From CAMPJU01 sp046566095 (GTDB lineage Bacteria; Pseudomonadota; Gammaproteobacteria; Xanthomonadales; Xanthomonadaceae), in the NCBI GenBank assembly GCA_046566095.1, contig JBKHXI010000159.1, forward strand, positions 1 through 21,252: DNA of 21,252 nucleotides, given 5' to 3'. Shown one piece after another: positions 1 through 7,027 of this stretch. The position numbers and the translations under genes were made by a program. The notes beneath the pieces were generated by a model that was not told the DNA's origin, made no database searches, and worked only from the letters and a program-made list of their open reading frames with translations. Positions within the stretch are counted from its first letter, which is position 1, and every line of letters begins with the position of its first letter.

Positions 1-922
1 TGGACAGCGCGTCGACGATGGCCGAGCGCGGGTCGCCGAGGAAATCGATCGAGACCAGCGGCCGTTCCTCGTAGCCGAGGATGCCGGCCAGCGGCCCTTC
101 GGCGGCCGCGCGCAGCAGGCCGTTGACTTCCGCGACCGTGGTCGCGCGCGCGACCTCGAACACCGCGTCGGTCAGCGAGGCGTTGATCAGCGGCACCCGC
201 ACCGCGATTCCGTCCAGCCGGCCGCGCAGTTCCGGGAAGATCTCGGCGATGGCGGTGGCCGATCCTGTCGAGGTCGGGATCAGGCTCAGCCCGCAGGCGC
301 GCGCCCTTCGCAGGTCCTTGTGCGGCGCATCGACGATCGTCTGGGTGTTGGTCAGCGAATGCACGGTGGTGATCGAGCCATGGCGGATGCCGATGCCCTC
401 GTGGATCACCTGGACCAGCGGCGCCAGGCAGTTGGTGGTGCACGAGGCGGCGCTGACCACGCGGTGCAGCGCGGGGTCGAAGCGGTCGTGGTTGACGCCG
501 ACCACCACGTCCAGCGCGCCCGGCTCCTTGACCGGCGCGGTGACCACCACCCGGGCCACGCCCTGGTCCAGGTACGGCTGCAGCAGCGCCTGCTTGCGGA
601 ATTTCCCGGAGGCCTCGATCACCACGTCGCAGCCGGACCAGTCGGTGGTTTCGATCCCGCGGTGGGCCGTGACCGCGATCCGGCGCCCGTCGACGACCAG
701 CGCTTCGCCCTCCACCCGGATCTCGCGCCGCCAGCGTCCCTGCACCGAGTCGAATTCGAGCAGGTGGGCGAGGGTGGCGGCGTCGGCCCCCGGATCGTTG
801 ACCTGCACGAAGTCCAGGTCCGGGGCGTCGAAGCCGGCGCGCAGCGCCAGCCGGCCGATCCGGCCGAAGCCGTTGATCCCGATCCGCAGCTTGCGCCCGG
901 GTCCGGACTGCGTCAGCGCCAT
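1..922 (-). CDS. ArsJ-associated glyceraldehyde-3-phosphate dehydrogenase, 3' end outside window
   Basis: Type I NAD(P)-dependent GAPDH. In arsenic operons this paralogue is thought to convert glyceraldehyde-3-phosphate plus arsenate to 1-arseno-3-phosphoglycerate, which the efflux protein ArsJ exports. 307 codons are visible; about 30 C-terminal residues are missing. Rossmann motif INGFGRIGR is at residues 16-24. The active-site segment SAASCTTNC puts the catalytic Cys at 161, and TTVHSLTNTQ puts His at 188. The stretches LRRARACGLSLIP and the run around residues 218-246 match the ArsJ-linked branch as I remember it rather than glycolytic GapA. The ATG at 922 was chosen because GAAGGA lies 7 nt upstream. 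It follows arsR on the same strand, with a palindromic repeat in the 138-bp gap. arsJ should lie just beyond position 1 but is not seen. Being an ordinary GapA is the alternative; the arsR neighbour argues against it. Confidence 0.85.
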   Translation of the reverse strand, partial: MALTQSGPGRKLRIGINGFGRIGRLALRAGFDAPDLDFVQVNDPGADAATLAHLLEFDSVQGRWRREIRVEGEALVVDGRRIAVTAHRGIETTDWSGCDVVIEASGKFRKQALLQPYLDQGVARVVVTAPVKEPGALDVVVGVNHDRFDPALHRVVSAASCTTNCLAPLVQVIHEGIGIRHGSITTVHSLTNTQTIVDAPHKDLRRARACGLSLIPTSTGSATAIAEIFPELRGRLDGIAVRVPLINASLTDAVFEVARATTVAEVNGLLRAAAEGPLAGILGYEERPLVSIDFLGDPRSAIVDALS

Positions 923-972
923 GGCATGTCCTTCAATCATTGCGGTGGACGATCAACCCTGGCCGCCATTCC

Positions 973-1043
973 GTAGGAGCGCCCCTTGGGCGCGATTCGA
1001 CGCGAAGTCGGTTGCCGCCATCGCGCCCAAGGGGCACTCCTAC
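973..1043. repeat. GTAG-type palindromic repeat (SMAG/REP-like)
   Basis: Two 23-bp inverted arms (973-995 and 1021-1043) match at 22 of 23 positions and are separated by 25 bp. The outer ends read GTAGGAG and CTCCTAC, and the arms hold a CGCCCCTTGGGCGCGA core. This is the form of the GTAG-headed REP elements described in Stenotrophomonas (SMAG), which are mobilised by RAYT transposases. It lies between arsR and the GAPDH gene, so it would be transcribed within the operon as a strong hairpin. Confidence 0.8.
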
Positions 1044-1060
1044 GGGGGAGTGCCGCCACT

Positions 1061-1420
1061 TCATGCGTGGCGGCAGCTCGCCCGGGCCGGCGCCGGCGCG
1101 CTGGCCTGCGGCGCGCAGGCGGCGGCATCGCCGCCGCAGCAGTTCTCGGTGAGGTAATCGACCAGGCCGCGCATCGCCGCGAAGTCGGCGCGGTACAGGA
1201 TGCTGCGGCCCTGCGGCTCGGCTTCGACCAGGCCGGCCTGGGCCAGCGCCTTGAGGTGGAACGACAGCGTGGACGGGCTCAGCCCGAGCGCCTGGGCGAT
1301 GTCGCCCGGGTACCCGCCGCCCGGCCCGGCCTGGACCAGGTGGCGGAACACCGCCAGGCGCGAGGCCTGGGCGAGCGCGGCCAGGGCGGCGAGGGCATGG
1401 CGGGTCTGCATCCTTTCCAT
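1061..1420 (-). CDS. arsR: ArsR-family arsenite-responsive repressor
   Basis: Small winged-helix ArsR/SmtB repressor, 119 aa, that leaves DNA on binding As(III) or Sb(III). The helix-turn-helix is at about 38-62 (DIAQALGLSPSTLSFHLKAL), followed by the wing GRSILYRAD. The usual CVCDL metal motif of helix 3 is absent. Instead there is a C-terminal site with Cys94-Cys95 (LTENCCGG) and Cys102, the spacing of the arsenite site in Acidithiobacillus ferrooxidans ArsR, plus Cys116. Two starts are possible. ATG at 1420 would be nearly leaderless behind a GATAAT -10 box. ATG at 1411 has GGAAAGG directly in front, which is too close for a normal Shine-Dalgarno. The first gene of the ars operon, it probably controls itself and the GAPDH gene. 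Confidence 0.9.
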   Translation of the reverse strand: MERMQTRHALAALAALAQASRLAVFRHLVQAGPGGGYPGDIAQALGLSPSTLSFHLKALAQAGLVEAEPQGRSILYRADFAAMRGLVDYLTENCCGGDAAACAPQASAPAPARASCRHA

Positions 1421-1429
1421 TATTGCACG

Positions 1430-1460
1430 ATTATCGAAATTTGTGACGGCATCATGACGG
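1430..1460 (-). promoter_or_regulatory. arsR promoter with Pho-box-like direct repeat
   Basis: Reading the minus strand, CCGTCAT (1460-1454) is followed exactly 11 bp later by CCGTCAC (1449-1443), then an AT-rich run and GATAAT (1435-1430), which matches the -10 consensus at 5 of 6. The two half-sites match the PhoB half-site CTGTCAT at 6 of 7 and 5 of 7. There is no good -35 hexamer, as expected of an activator-dependent promoter. The AT-rich stretch 1421-1442 may also hold the ArsR operator. The -10 call is stronger than the PhoB call. Confidence 0.5.
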
Positions 1461-1556
1461 ACCCCGCGGGCCCCGCATTCCGTTCCGCACACAGCGGCTG
1501 CGTACCTGCCGGGGGGCGGTGGTCCGCCTGCCGGCCGACCGGGGAACGGACCGGCC

Positions 1557-1581
1557 GGGGCCGCCGACGGGCGGCGGCCCC
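1557..1581 (-). terminator. Hairpin after the porin gene
   Basis: A perfect 10-bp GC stem (1557-1566 with 1572-1581, 5-nt loop) begins 10 bases past the porin stop codon. There is no T-run, so it may be a weak intrinsic terminator or an mRNA-stabilising stem separating the porin from arsR. Confidence 0.5.
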
Positions 1582-1591
1582 GCGCCGCGCC

Positions 1592-2731
1592 TCACCAGTG
1601 GAACTGCCCCCGCACTTCGAGGATCGACGGGTCGTCGGACACGCCGCGCCGTTCGCTGTCGATATGGACGTAGTTGAGCATCAGCTTGAAGTGCTTCTGC
1701 CAATACCAGTTGACGCCGGCGGTGACCGCGTCCATGCGCCCGCCCTGGACGCCGGCATCGTCCAGGTCCAGGGTGTCGTAGCGCAGGCCGAGCTGCCACA
1801 GGCCGCGCGCGGCGTCGGCCGGCTTGGGCGTGGCCGGCACCCCGGCCTTGTAGCCCCAGGCCTCGCCGGTGACGTTCCAGACCGCGCTCAGGTAGGCGCC
1901 GTCGGCGCTGTAGTCCGGGCTGTCGTAGCGGTCCACGGCGCTGTGCATGAGCTCGCCCTGCAGCTTGAACGGGCCGCTGGCCCAGAGCCCTTCCAGGCCC
2001 ACGGTGGCGACCCGGTCGGTGTCGCGCAGCCTGCCGGTGTCGACCAGCCGCGCGCCGGCCAGGTCGGCCTGCGGCCGCACTCGCAGGCGCAGGGTATCGG
2101 CGGCGGTGTCGCGGTCGACGTAGGACAGGCCGAGATGGGCGATGCGGCCCTCGCCCACGGCCGGGGCATAGCTGCCGCGCAGGCCGTAGCCGGCGCCGTG
2201 CGCGCCGCCGGAGGTCAGCTCGCGTCCGAACCAGCCCGCGGTCGCGGTCCACGGCCCCGAGGCGTAGCCGTAGGCCAGGCCCAGCCGCCGCGCGACGCCG
2301 AAGGCGTTGGTGGTCGCGGCCTTGGAGATGAAGTCGTTGTTCTTGGTCGACGACAGCTCCTCCATCGAGTTGGGCTGCTTGAACTGGCCCAGCTGGACGC
2401 TGTGCGCGCCGAACCGGCGGCGCAGGTTCACGTCCAGCCACTTCTCGCCGGTGGCGTCGTAGCCGACCACCCAGTCGATGGCGCCCGGGGCTTTGCCCTT
2501 GAACACCAGCTCGCTGCGGCGCATGCCGCGGTCGTGGTCGCTGCCATCGGAGGCGTCGCCGTCCAGGTCGGCGACGTCGCTGTCGTACCAGTTGGCGTCG
2601 GCCTGCAGCAGGCCCTCGAAGCCGATGCTGAAGCCGCGCGGGGATTCGAACACCGGGATCTCCGCCTGCGCGAGCGGAGCGGCGGTGGCGAGCAGCACGG
2701 CCAGGGCGAGTCGGCGCGGTTGCAGATTCAT
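1592..2731 (-). CDS. Phosphate-selective porin, OprO/OprP family
   Basis: Outer-membrane beta-barrel porin of 379 aa (Porin_P family), whose best known members are the trimeric phosphate and polyphosphate channels OprP and OprO of Pseudomonas. Residues 1-23 are a signal peptide ending AQA. Family signs are GFSIGFEGLLQADANWY near the mature N terminus, RRSELVFKGK and DWVVGYDATGEKWLDVNLRRRF, the QLGQFKQPNSMEEL segment near 115-130, and a barrel end in FHW (aromatic last residue). Length is slightly below that of OprP. Substrate is inferred from family only; several Porin_P proteins serve other anions. It sits on the same strand as the gsp operon, 127 bp after gspN, with its own candidate promoter, and upstream of arsR. 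Because arsenate mimics phosphate, the pairing with ars genes is functionally sensible. Confidence 0.85.
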   Translation of the reverse strand: MNLQPRRLALAVLLATAAPLAQAEIPVFESPRGFSIGFEGLLQADANWYDSDVADLDGDASDGSDHDRGMRRSELVFKGKAPGAIDWVVGYDATGEKWLDVNLRRRFGAHSVQLGQFKQPNSMEELSSTKNNDFISKAATTNAFGVARRLGLAYGYASGPWTATAGWFGRELTSGGAHGAGYGLRGSYAPAVGEGRIAHLGLSYVDRDTAADTLRLRVRPQADLAGARLVDTGRLRDTDRVATVGLEGLWASGPFKLQGELMHSAVDRYDSPDYSADGAYLSAVWNVTGEAWGYKAGVPATPKPADAARGLWQLGLRYDTLDLDDAGVQGGRMDAVTAGVNWYWQKHFKLMLNYVHIDSERRGVSDDPSILEVRGQFHW

Positions 2732-2765
2732 GACGGTTTCGGGTCACTTCCGGGAAAGTGCGCGC

Positions 2766-2799
2766 AGTGTCGGGGCCGCAGATTGCTGAAATATGACAA
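2766..2799 (-). promoter_or_regulatory. Candidate Pho box and promoter of the porin gene
   Basis: On the minus strand TTGTCAT (2799-2793) is followed, after ATTT, by CAGCAAT (2788-2782); the 18 bases match the E. coli Pho-box consensus at about 13 positions. A weak -10 (GACACT, 2771-2766) lies 10 bp downstream, the usual geometry of PhoB promoters. The second half-site is poor, so this call depends on the porin's family and on similar sites in the locus. Confidence 0.35.
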
Positions 2800-2858
2800 T
2801 CCGACGCAAAGATGACCGCAGCATGGCGGTTTCGCGGCGACGCCATGACCGGCGCGTG

Positions 2859-3587
2859 TCAGCGCGGGGGCGCGGGCGGGCCCGGGGCCGGGCCCGCCAG
2901 AGTGCCGGCGTCCACCCGGCGGTAGTGGCCGCCGCTCTCCTGGAAGCCGGCAGCGGCGGCGAGCACGGCCAGGGCGGGGTCGGCCGCCGGCAGGCGCGTG
3001 TCCAGGCGCCAATGCCCGGCGCCGTCGATCCGCAGGTCCGCCTCCGGTCCCGCGCCCGGCCGGCCGCGCCCGGCAAGCGCCACCGACCATGCATCGCCGT
3101 CGCAGCGGGGGCTGCCGGCCAGTTCCAGCGGCGCGGCGTCGCCCGGCACGGCCACCTGCAGGGTGAGTGCGCCGCCGGCCCGCAGGCAGCGGCCGTCGGC
3201 GAACAGCGTGTCCAGGCCGGCCGCTTGCAGCGAGGTCGGCAGGCCGGCCAGGCCGGGTTGCAGCGGCCAGCTGCCGGTCGCGTCCAGCAGGCCGCTGCGG
3301 CGGCCCTGGACCAGGGTCAGGGCGAAGCCGTCGCCCTGGATGCGCAGCCGGCGCTGGCCGAGCAGCAGGGGGGCGGGCTGCAGGCGCAGGTCGAGGTCGC
3401 CCAGCGCGCGGCCGCGCCAGCGGACCGAGCGCGCCTGCGCGCGCCAGGCCGGCCCGTGCAGGTCGGCGGCGCCAATGCCGAGGCGCGCGAGCGCGGCACG
3501 GTCGACCAGCAGCCGCAGCGGCCAGTGCGCGGCCAGCGCGAGCGCCAGCGCCAGCAGCCCCAGCCCGGCGATCCGCGCGCGGCTCAT
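2859..3587 (-). CDS. gspN: Type II secretion system protein N
   Basis: GspN/XcpP-associated accessory protein of 242 aa; the last gene of the T2SS operon. One N-terminal membrane segment (about residues 6-25, LGLLALALALAAHWPLRLL) is followed by a periplasmic beta-rich domain with the GPAWRAQARSVRWRGRALGDL pattern typical of GspN. The role of GspN is poorly defined and many T2SSs lack it; its presence fits the Xcs-type layout. ATG overlaps the gspM stop by 4 bases (ATGA). The end of the gene carries a perfect 11-bp inverted repeat (2875-2885 with 2888-2898), coding for the Pro-rich tail, which could act as a terminator for the operon; it has almost no loop and no T-run. Confidence 0.85.
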   Translation of the reverse strand: MSRARIAGLGLLALALALAAHWPLRLLVDRAALARLGIGAADLHGPAWRAQARSVRWRGRALGDLDLRLQPAPLLLGQRRLRIQGDGFALTLVQGRRSGLLDATGSWPLQPGLAGLPTSLQAAGLDTLFADGRCLRAGGALTLQVAVPGDAAPLELAGSPRCDGDAWSVALAGRGRPGAGPEADLRIDGAGHWRLDTRLPAADPALAVLAAAAGFQESGGHYRRVDAGTLAGPAPGPPAPPR

Positions 3588-4084
3588 GGCGTGGCCGGGA
3601 ACACGAGCTCGGCGCGCAGCCGCCCGTCGGCCTTCTCCAGCAGCAGTCGCTGCGGCCCGAGCCCGTGCTCGGCGCGCAGCAGGTCGAGCCAGGCGAACAG
3701 CGCCGGGGCGTCGACCGCGTCGATGCCGACGACCCGGTTGCCGGCATCGTCGCGGCGCTGCCGGCTCACGGCGATCCCGGCCTCGCGCGCGCTGTCGAGC
3801 AGCAGCGGTTCCAGTTCGGCGGCGGCTGCGCGGGTCCGGCGCAGGGCCGCGATCTCCGCCAGGTCCGCTTCCACCCGCGCCAGGGCCAGCGCCGCGTCGG
3901 CGCGGCGTTCGGCCGCCGCCGCGCGCCAGGCATGCAGTGGCGCGACCAGGCCGTACCAGCCGAAGAACAGCGCCAGCGCGGCGGCCAGCACCGCCAGCGC
4001 GATGCGTTCGCGCCGCGCCCGCGCCCGCCACCAGACGCGGCCGGCCACTGCGATGCCAGTGCCGGCGATGGCCTGCCCGGTCAT
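3584..4084 (-). CDS. gspM: Type II secretion system protein M
   Basis: Bitopic inner-membrane protein of 166 aa that pairs with GspL in the assembly platform. A short cytoplasmic N terminus rich in Arg is followed by a membrane segment at about 28-47, then the family's WYGLVAPLHAWR junction, a coiled-coil-like Ala/Glu/Arg stretch at 50-90, and a C-terminal ferredoxin-like domain ending RLRAELVFPATP. Size is normal for GspM. It is joined to gspL and gspN by ATGA overlaps, so the three are probably translated in a coupled way. Sequence identity within GspM families is low; the call leans on topology and position between L and N. Confidence 0.87.
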   Translation of the reverse strand: MTGQAIAGTGIAVAGRVWWRARARRERIALAVLAAALALFFGWYGLVAPLHAWRAAAAERRADAALALARVEADLAEIAALRRTRAAAAELEPLLLDSAREAGIAVSRQRRDDAGNRVVGIDAVDAPALFAWLDLLRAEHGLGPQRLLLEKADGRLRAELVFPATP

Positions 4085-5385
4085 GGCGCGCTGCCGCCGG
4101 CGCGCGCCGGGACCAGGGTGCTGCCGAAACCGGCGCCGCGCGGCCGGGTCTCCAGCACGTGCGCGGGCATGCCTGCCGCCGCCAGCGCGTCCAGCAAGGC
4201 CTGCGGCGGCGCCGACGCGGGATGCGAGATCTCGATCCGCCATTGCCCGACGTCGTAGTGCAGCGATTCCAGGGTGCTGTCGGCGCCGGCCACGACCGCC
4301 GCGGCCAGGGCGCCCAGGTCGGCAGCGGTGCGCTCGCCGGCGTGCAGCGCTGCCAGTGCCGCCGCGGTCCGCGCCTCGGCTGGAGCGGTGGCGGGCAGGC
4401 TCGCGGAGCCGGGCAGGGCCGCCTCGACCCGCGCGGCGGCGCGCGCCTGCAGGTCGCGCGCGGCCAGTTGGTCGCGCAGACCGCCGGCCACAAGCAGCAA
4501 CAGCGGCGAGACGAGCAGCGCGGCCGCGGCGACCGCCAGCCGGCGCCGCGCGCCGCGCCCCCCGGAGCCGGCGGCCAGCGCGAACCGGTCCTGGCGCAGG
4601 TCGACGACGGGCCGCAGGGCGCCGCGCGCGAGCAGGGCCTGGACCCGGTCCGGATCGGACAGCGGCGGCGGCGCGGCGGCCGGCAGCAGGCGCGCGGCCA
4701 GCGCCGGCTCGGCGGAAAATGCCAGGCCGTCCGGGCCGCGCACCAGCCAGCGCCCGTCGTGCAGCACGACCTGCCAGCCGGCGCCGTCGGCGGGCGCTTC
4801 GTCGGCCGTGGTGCCATCGGGCGGCGGCAGCAGCAGCGCATCGGGCACTACCGCCTGCGCCTCCTGCATGCCCAGCGTCGCCGCGTGCGCCAGCCAGCGG
4901 CGCATGCAGCCCACGGCGGTGGCGACCGCGATCCGGCTGCCGTCGGGCAGGGGTTCGGACACCGCGACATGCAGGGCCGCGCGCTCGCCGGCGTCGGCAT
5001 CCGCAGGATCCGTGGCCTTGCCTGTGGCGGTCGCGGCATCGGGCGTGCGGTCCGGGGCCGCGCCGTGGAACGCACCGTCCGAGGTGGTGTGCAACGTGCC
5101 GTCGAACATGCCGTCGACCGTGCCGTCCAGGGCAATGTCGTCCGCGAACAGGCGCAGCGCCGCCGCCCGGGCCTGCGCCTGGCTGTGGGCCGGCTGCGGC
5201 AGCAGGGCGATCCGGGTCGCGGTCGCCGGCACCGCCAGAAGTTCGCGCACGCCGGCGGCCGGCGCCGGCAGCGGATGCTGCGCGGTCGGCCGGCTGCGCG
5301 CGCGCACCTGGCCGGCGGCGTCCAGTTCCAGGCAGGTGGCCGTCCCGTCCGCGGCCTCCGGCAGCAGCAGCAGGCGCAGGCTCAT
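4081..5385 (-). CDS. gspL: Type II secretion system protein L
   Basis: GspL links the cytoplasmic ATPase GspE to the inner-membrane platform. 434 aa: an N-terminal actin-like cytoplasmic domain (about 1-270), one membrane segment (about 283-302), and a periplasmic domain ending with the GspL-type ferredoxin-like fold (SLHYDVGQWRIEISHP around 385-400). Odd feature: residues about 82-135 form a low-complexity, Asp/Gly/Thr/Ala-rich insert including the tandem tetrapeptides DGTV-DGMF-DGTL, coded by a 12-bp DNA repeat; I know of no such insert in GspL. The start ATG overlaps the gspK stop (ATGA), and the stop overlaps gspM. Confidence 0.88.
   Translation of the reverse strand: MSLRLLLLPEAADGTATCLELDAAGQVRARSRPTAQHPLPAPAAGVRELLAVPATATRIALLPQPAHSQAQARAAALRLFADDIALDGTVDGMFDGTLHTTSDGAFHGAAPDRTPDAATATGKATDPADADAGERAALHVAVSEPLPDGSRIAVATAVGCMRRWLAHAATLGMQEAQAVVPDALLLPPPDGTTADEAPADGAGWQVVLHDGRWLVRGPDGLAFSAEPALAARLLPAAAPPPLSDPDRVQALLARGALRPVVDLRQDRFALAAGSGGRGARRRLAVAAAALLVSPLLLLVAGGLRDQLAARDLQARAAARVEAALPGSASLPATAPAEARTAAALAALHAGERTAADLGALAAAVVAGADSTLESLHYDVGQWRIEISHPASAPPQALLDALAAAGMPAHVLETRPRGAGFGSTLVPARAGGSAP
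5069..5128. repeat. 12-bp tandem repeat inside gspL
   Basis: Three adjoining 12-bp units (5093-5104, 5105-5116, 5117-5128) of the form AACGTGCCGTCG with one or two changes each; a fourth degenerate unit lies at 5069-5080. The period is a multiple of three, so copy-number change keeps the frame and would add or remove Asp-Gly-x-x tetrapeptides from GspL. Confidence 0.75.
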
Positions 5386-6404
5386 TCGGGCGCGGTCCAG
5401 CGGCGGGCGAGGGTGCGGACGGCGTCGCCGCCGACGTGTTCGAGCAGCGCGCTCAGCTCGACCTGGGCCCCGGCGTACTCGACCCGGGCGTGCAGTTCGA
5501 AATGGCGGGTGCGCAGCGCGACCTGGCCGATCGCGTCCTGCGGGATCTCCAGCCCGGCCAGCGCCGGCTGGGTCCAGAACGCGGCGATGTCGCGCCAGCC
5601 GCCGGCGGGGCGCGCGGCGATGACGCGGCGCGCGCGGCGCGCATCCAGCCGGCCGTGCAGCAGCGCCTGCAGCAGCGGCGCGTCGTCCGCACCGAGGGTG
5701 TTGATGTTGAGCGCGCTCGGCGCGGCCGAGGGCAGGGCGCAGAGGTGCGGCCGCAGCCGCGCGTACAGCCCGGCGTCCATGCCGGCGACCGCGCGCAGCT
5801 CGCTGGGCTCCGACAGCAGGGTGCCGGCGGTGCGGTGGGCCGGGCTGCGCGCCAGGTAAACCGGGTCCTCGGCGCCGCGCGGTTGCGGCTGCGCGTCGCT
5901 GTCGATCCAGTCGACCAGGCTGTCGGCCAGCGCCTGCGCGCGCGCCTCCGGCACTTCCAGCGCGCGCAGCAGGGCCACGAACTGCAGCGCGCCCGCGTCG
6001 CGCCGGCGCCATTGTTCGCCCGCGCCCTCGACCACGCTGTTGAGGTTGAAGCAGGCGCCGGCGTCGCGCAGCCGCGCCTGCACCAGCCCGGTGCCGCCGG
6101 CGCCGTCGTCGACCGGCAGCAGCAGCGGGCGTTCGTGCCAGTCCCCGTCCAGGGTGGTGCGGGCCGGATCGCGGCGCAGCAGCTGCACGATCCGCGCCTG
6201 CGCCAGGCGCTCGGCGCCGAGCGCGTGCCACTGCGCCTGTTCGACGGCCTGGGCATTGCCGGCGCGGCGCAGCGCGAAGCGCACGTCGTCGAGCACGCCC
6301 AGCATCAGCACCGACATCACCGCCACCAGCAGCAGCACGGTCAGCAGGGCGGCGCCGCGCGGGCGCGGCGGACGCGCCGCGGCGGGACGGGAAGGGCGGC
6401 TCAC
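5382..6404 (-). CDS. gspK: Type II secretion system minor pseudopilin K
   Basis: GspK caps the pseudopilus with GspI and GspJ. 340 aa, the large size typical of K. The start is GTG at 6404, overlapping the gspJ stop as GTGA; no ATG fits, and the prepilin leader PRPRG sits properly behind it. Cleavage is expected after Gly17, giving a mature N terminus AALLTVLLL. Mature residue 5 is Thr, not Glu, as expected for K, which does not need the Glu salt bridge. The body contains SLVDWIDSDAQPQPRGAED with the D-W-x-D-x-D pattern of the GspK calcium site (around 165-185), and a helix-hairpin-helix-like segment (SALNINTLGADDAPLLQALL) shared by the family. Confidence 0.92.
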   Translation of the reverse strand: MSRPSRPAAARPPRPRGAALLTVLLLVAVMSVLMLGVLDDVRFALRRAGNAQAVEQAQWHALGAERLAQARIVQLLRRDPARTTLDGDWHERPLLLPVDDGAGGTGLVQARLRDAGACFNLNSVVEGAGEQWRRRDAGALQFVALLRALEVPEARAQALADSLVDWIDSDAQPQPRGAEDPVYLARSPAHRTAGTLLSEPSELRAVAGMDAGLYARLRPHLCALPSAAPSALNINTLGADDAPLLQALLHGRLDARRARRVIAARPAGGWRDIAAFWTQPALAGLEIPQDAIGQVALRTRHFELHARVEYAGAQVELSALLEHVGGDAVRTLARRWTAPE

Positions 6405-7027
6405 GTCCCGGTTCCCGGCAGCAGGAAGCGCTGCTCGACCGCGCCCAGGCCTTCCAGATCCAGGATCAGCGCCACCGCCTCCGGCAGGACGCCGGCGCCG
6501 CCGGGCCAGCCCTCGTTCCATTGCCCGCGGTGGCGGTAGGCCATGCGCGCCGAGCGCACGCCCGACAGCAGCGGCTGCGGCTCGCCCGGCGCCGCGCCGT
6601 CCAGCGCCAGCCGTACGCTGCGTTCCAGCCGGTCCTCGACGAAGCGGTACTCCACGTACTGCAGCGACGGGCGTGGCGCCGCGTCCGGGTTCTCCCAGCC
6701 GCGGCGGACGAAGCCGAGCAGCGGCTGGCCCGCGCCCGCGCCCGGGTTGGCCCCGGTGAAGGCGTTGCGTGACGGGGTGCCGTCGGCGGCGCGCACCCGG
6801 CGCAGCGCGGCCTGGCCGAGGTCGGCGCGCAGGATCGCCCGCGCCCGCTGGAACTCGGCGATCCGTTCCATGCGCGCGGCGACCGCGTCGCGGTTGTCGA
6901 CCGCATGCGCGAGCACGCCGACGCCGGCGGCGGCGACCAGCCCGAACACGGCGATCGCCACCAGCATCTCCACCAGGCTGAAGCCGGTGGCGTTGGCCCG
7001 CCGCGGTCGCGTGGCCGGCCGCTTCAT
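6401..7027 (-). CDS. gspJ: Type II secretion system minor pseudopilin J
   Basis: Minor pseudopilin, 208 aa, part of the GspI-J-K tip complex. The N terminus has a basic leader and class III cleavage site NATG|FSLVEML, cut after Gly15, with Glu at mature position 5, then a hydrophobic helix to about residue 40. The body shows typical GspJ features: FQRARAILRADLGQ after the helix, LQYVEYRFVEDRLERSV, and a C-terminal AVALILDLEGLG strand. The ATG overlaps the gspI stop by ATGA, which fixes the start; the longer upstream frame lies inside gspI and is not used. Confidence 0.92.
   Translation of the reverse strand: MKRPATRPRRANATGFSLVEMLVAIAVFGLVAAAGVGVLAHAVDNRDAVAARMERIAEFQRARAILRADLGQAALRRVRAADGTPSRNAFTGANPGAGAGQPLLGFVRRGWENPDAAPRPSLQYVEYRFVEDRLERSVRLALDGAAPGEPQPLLSGVRSARMAYRHRGQWNEGWPGGAGVLPEAVALILDLEGLGAVEQRFLLPGTGT

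Noticed and set aside
2800..2850. Second Pho-like half-sites (GGTCAT) upstream of the porin
   Set aside because: Two GGTCAT copies are present but not in 11-bp register with each other or with the TTGTCAT site.
2875..2898. Perfect 11-bp inverted repeat as a terminator of the gsp operon
   Set aside because: It lies inside the gspN coding end, has a 2-base loop and no T-run, and can come from Gly/Pro codon choice; noted under gspN but not listed as a terminator.
5069..5128. CRISPR-like array
   Set aside because: Units are 12 bp, adjoining, without spacers, and in frame within gspL.
986..6539. Long plus-strand open frames (to 609 and 1248 codons) opposite the porin and gspN-gspK
   Set aside because: Their protein is Arg/Ala/Pro-rich with no domain sense, and the minus strand in the same place codes for clear family members with correct overlaps. 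They are shadows of GC-biased codons.
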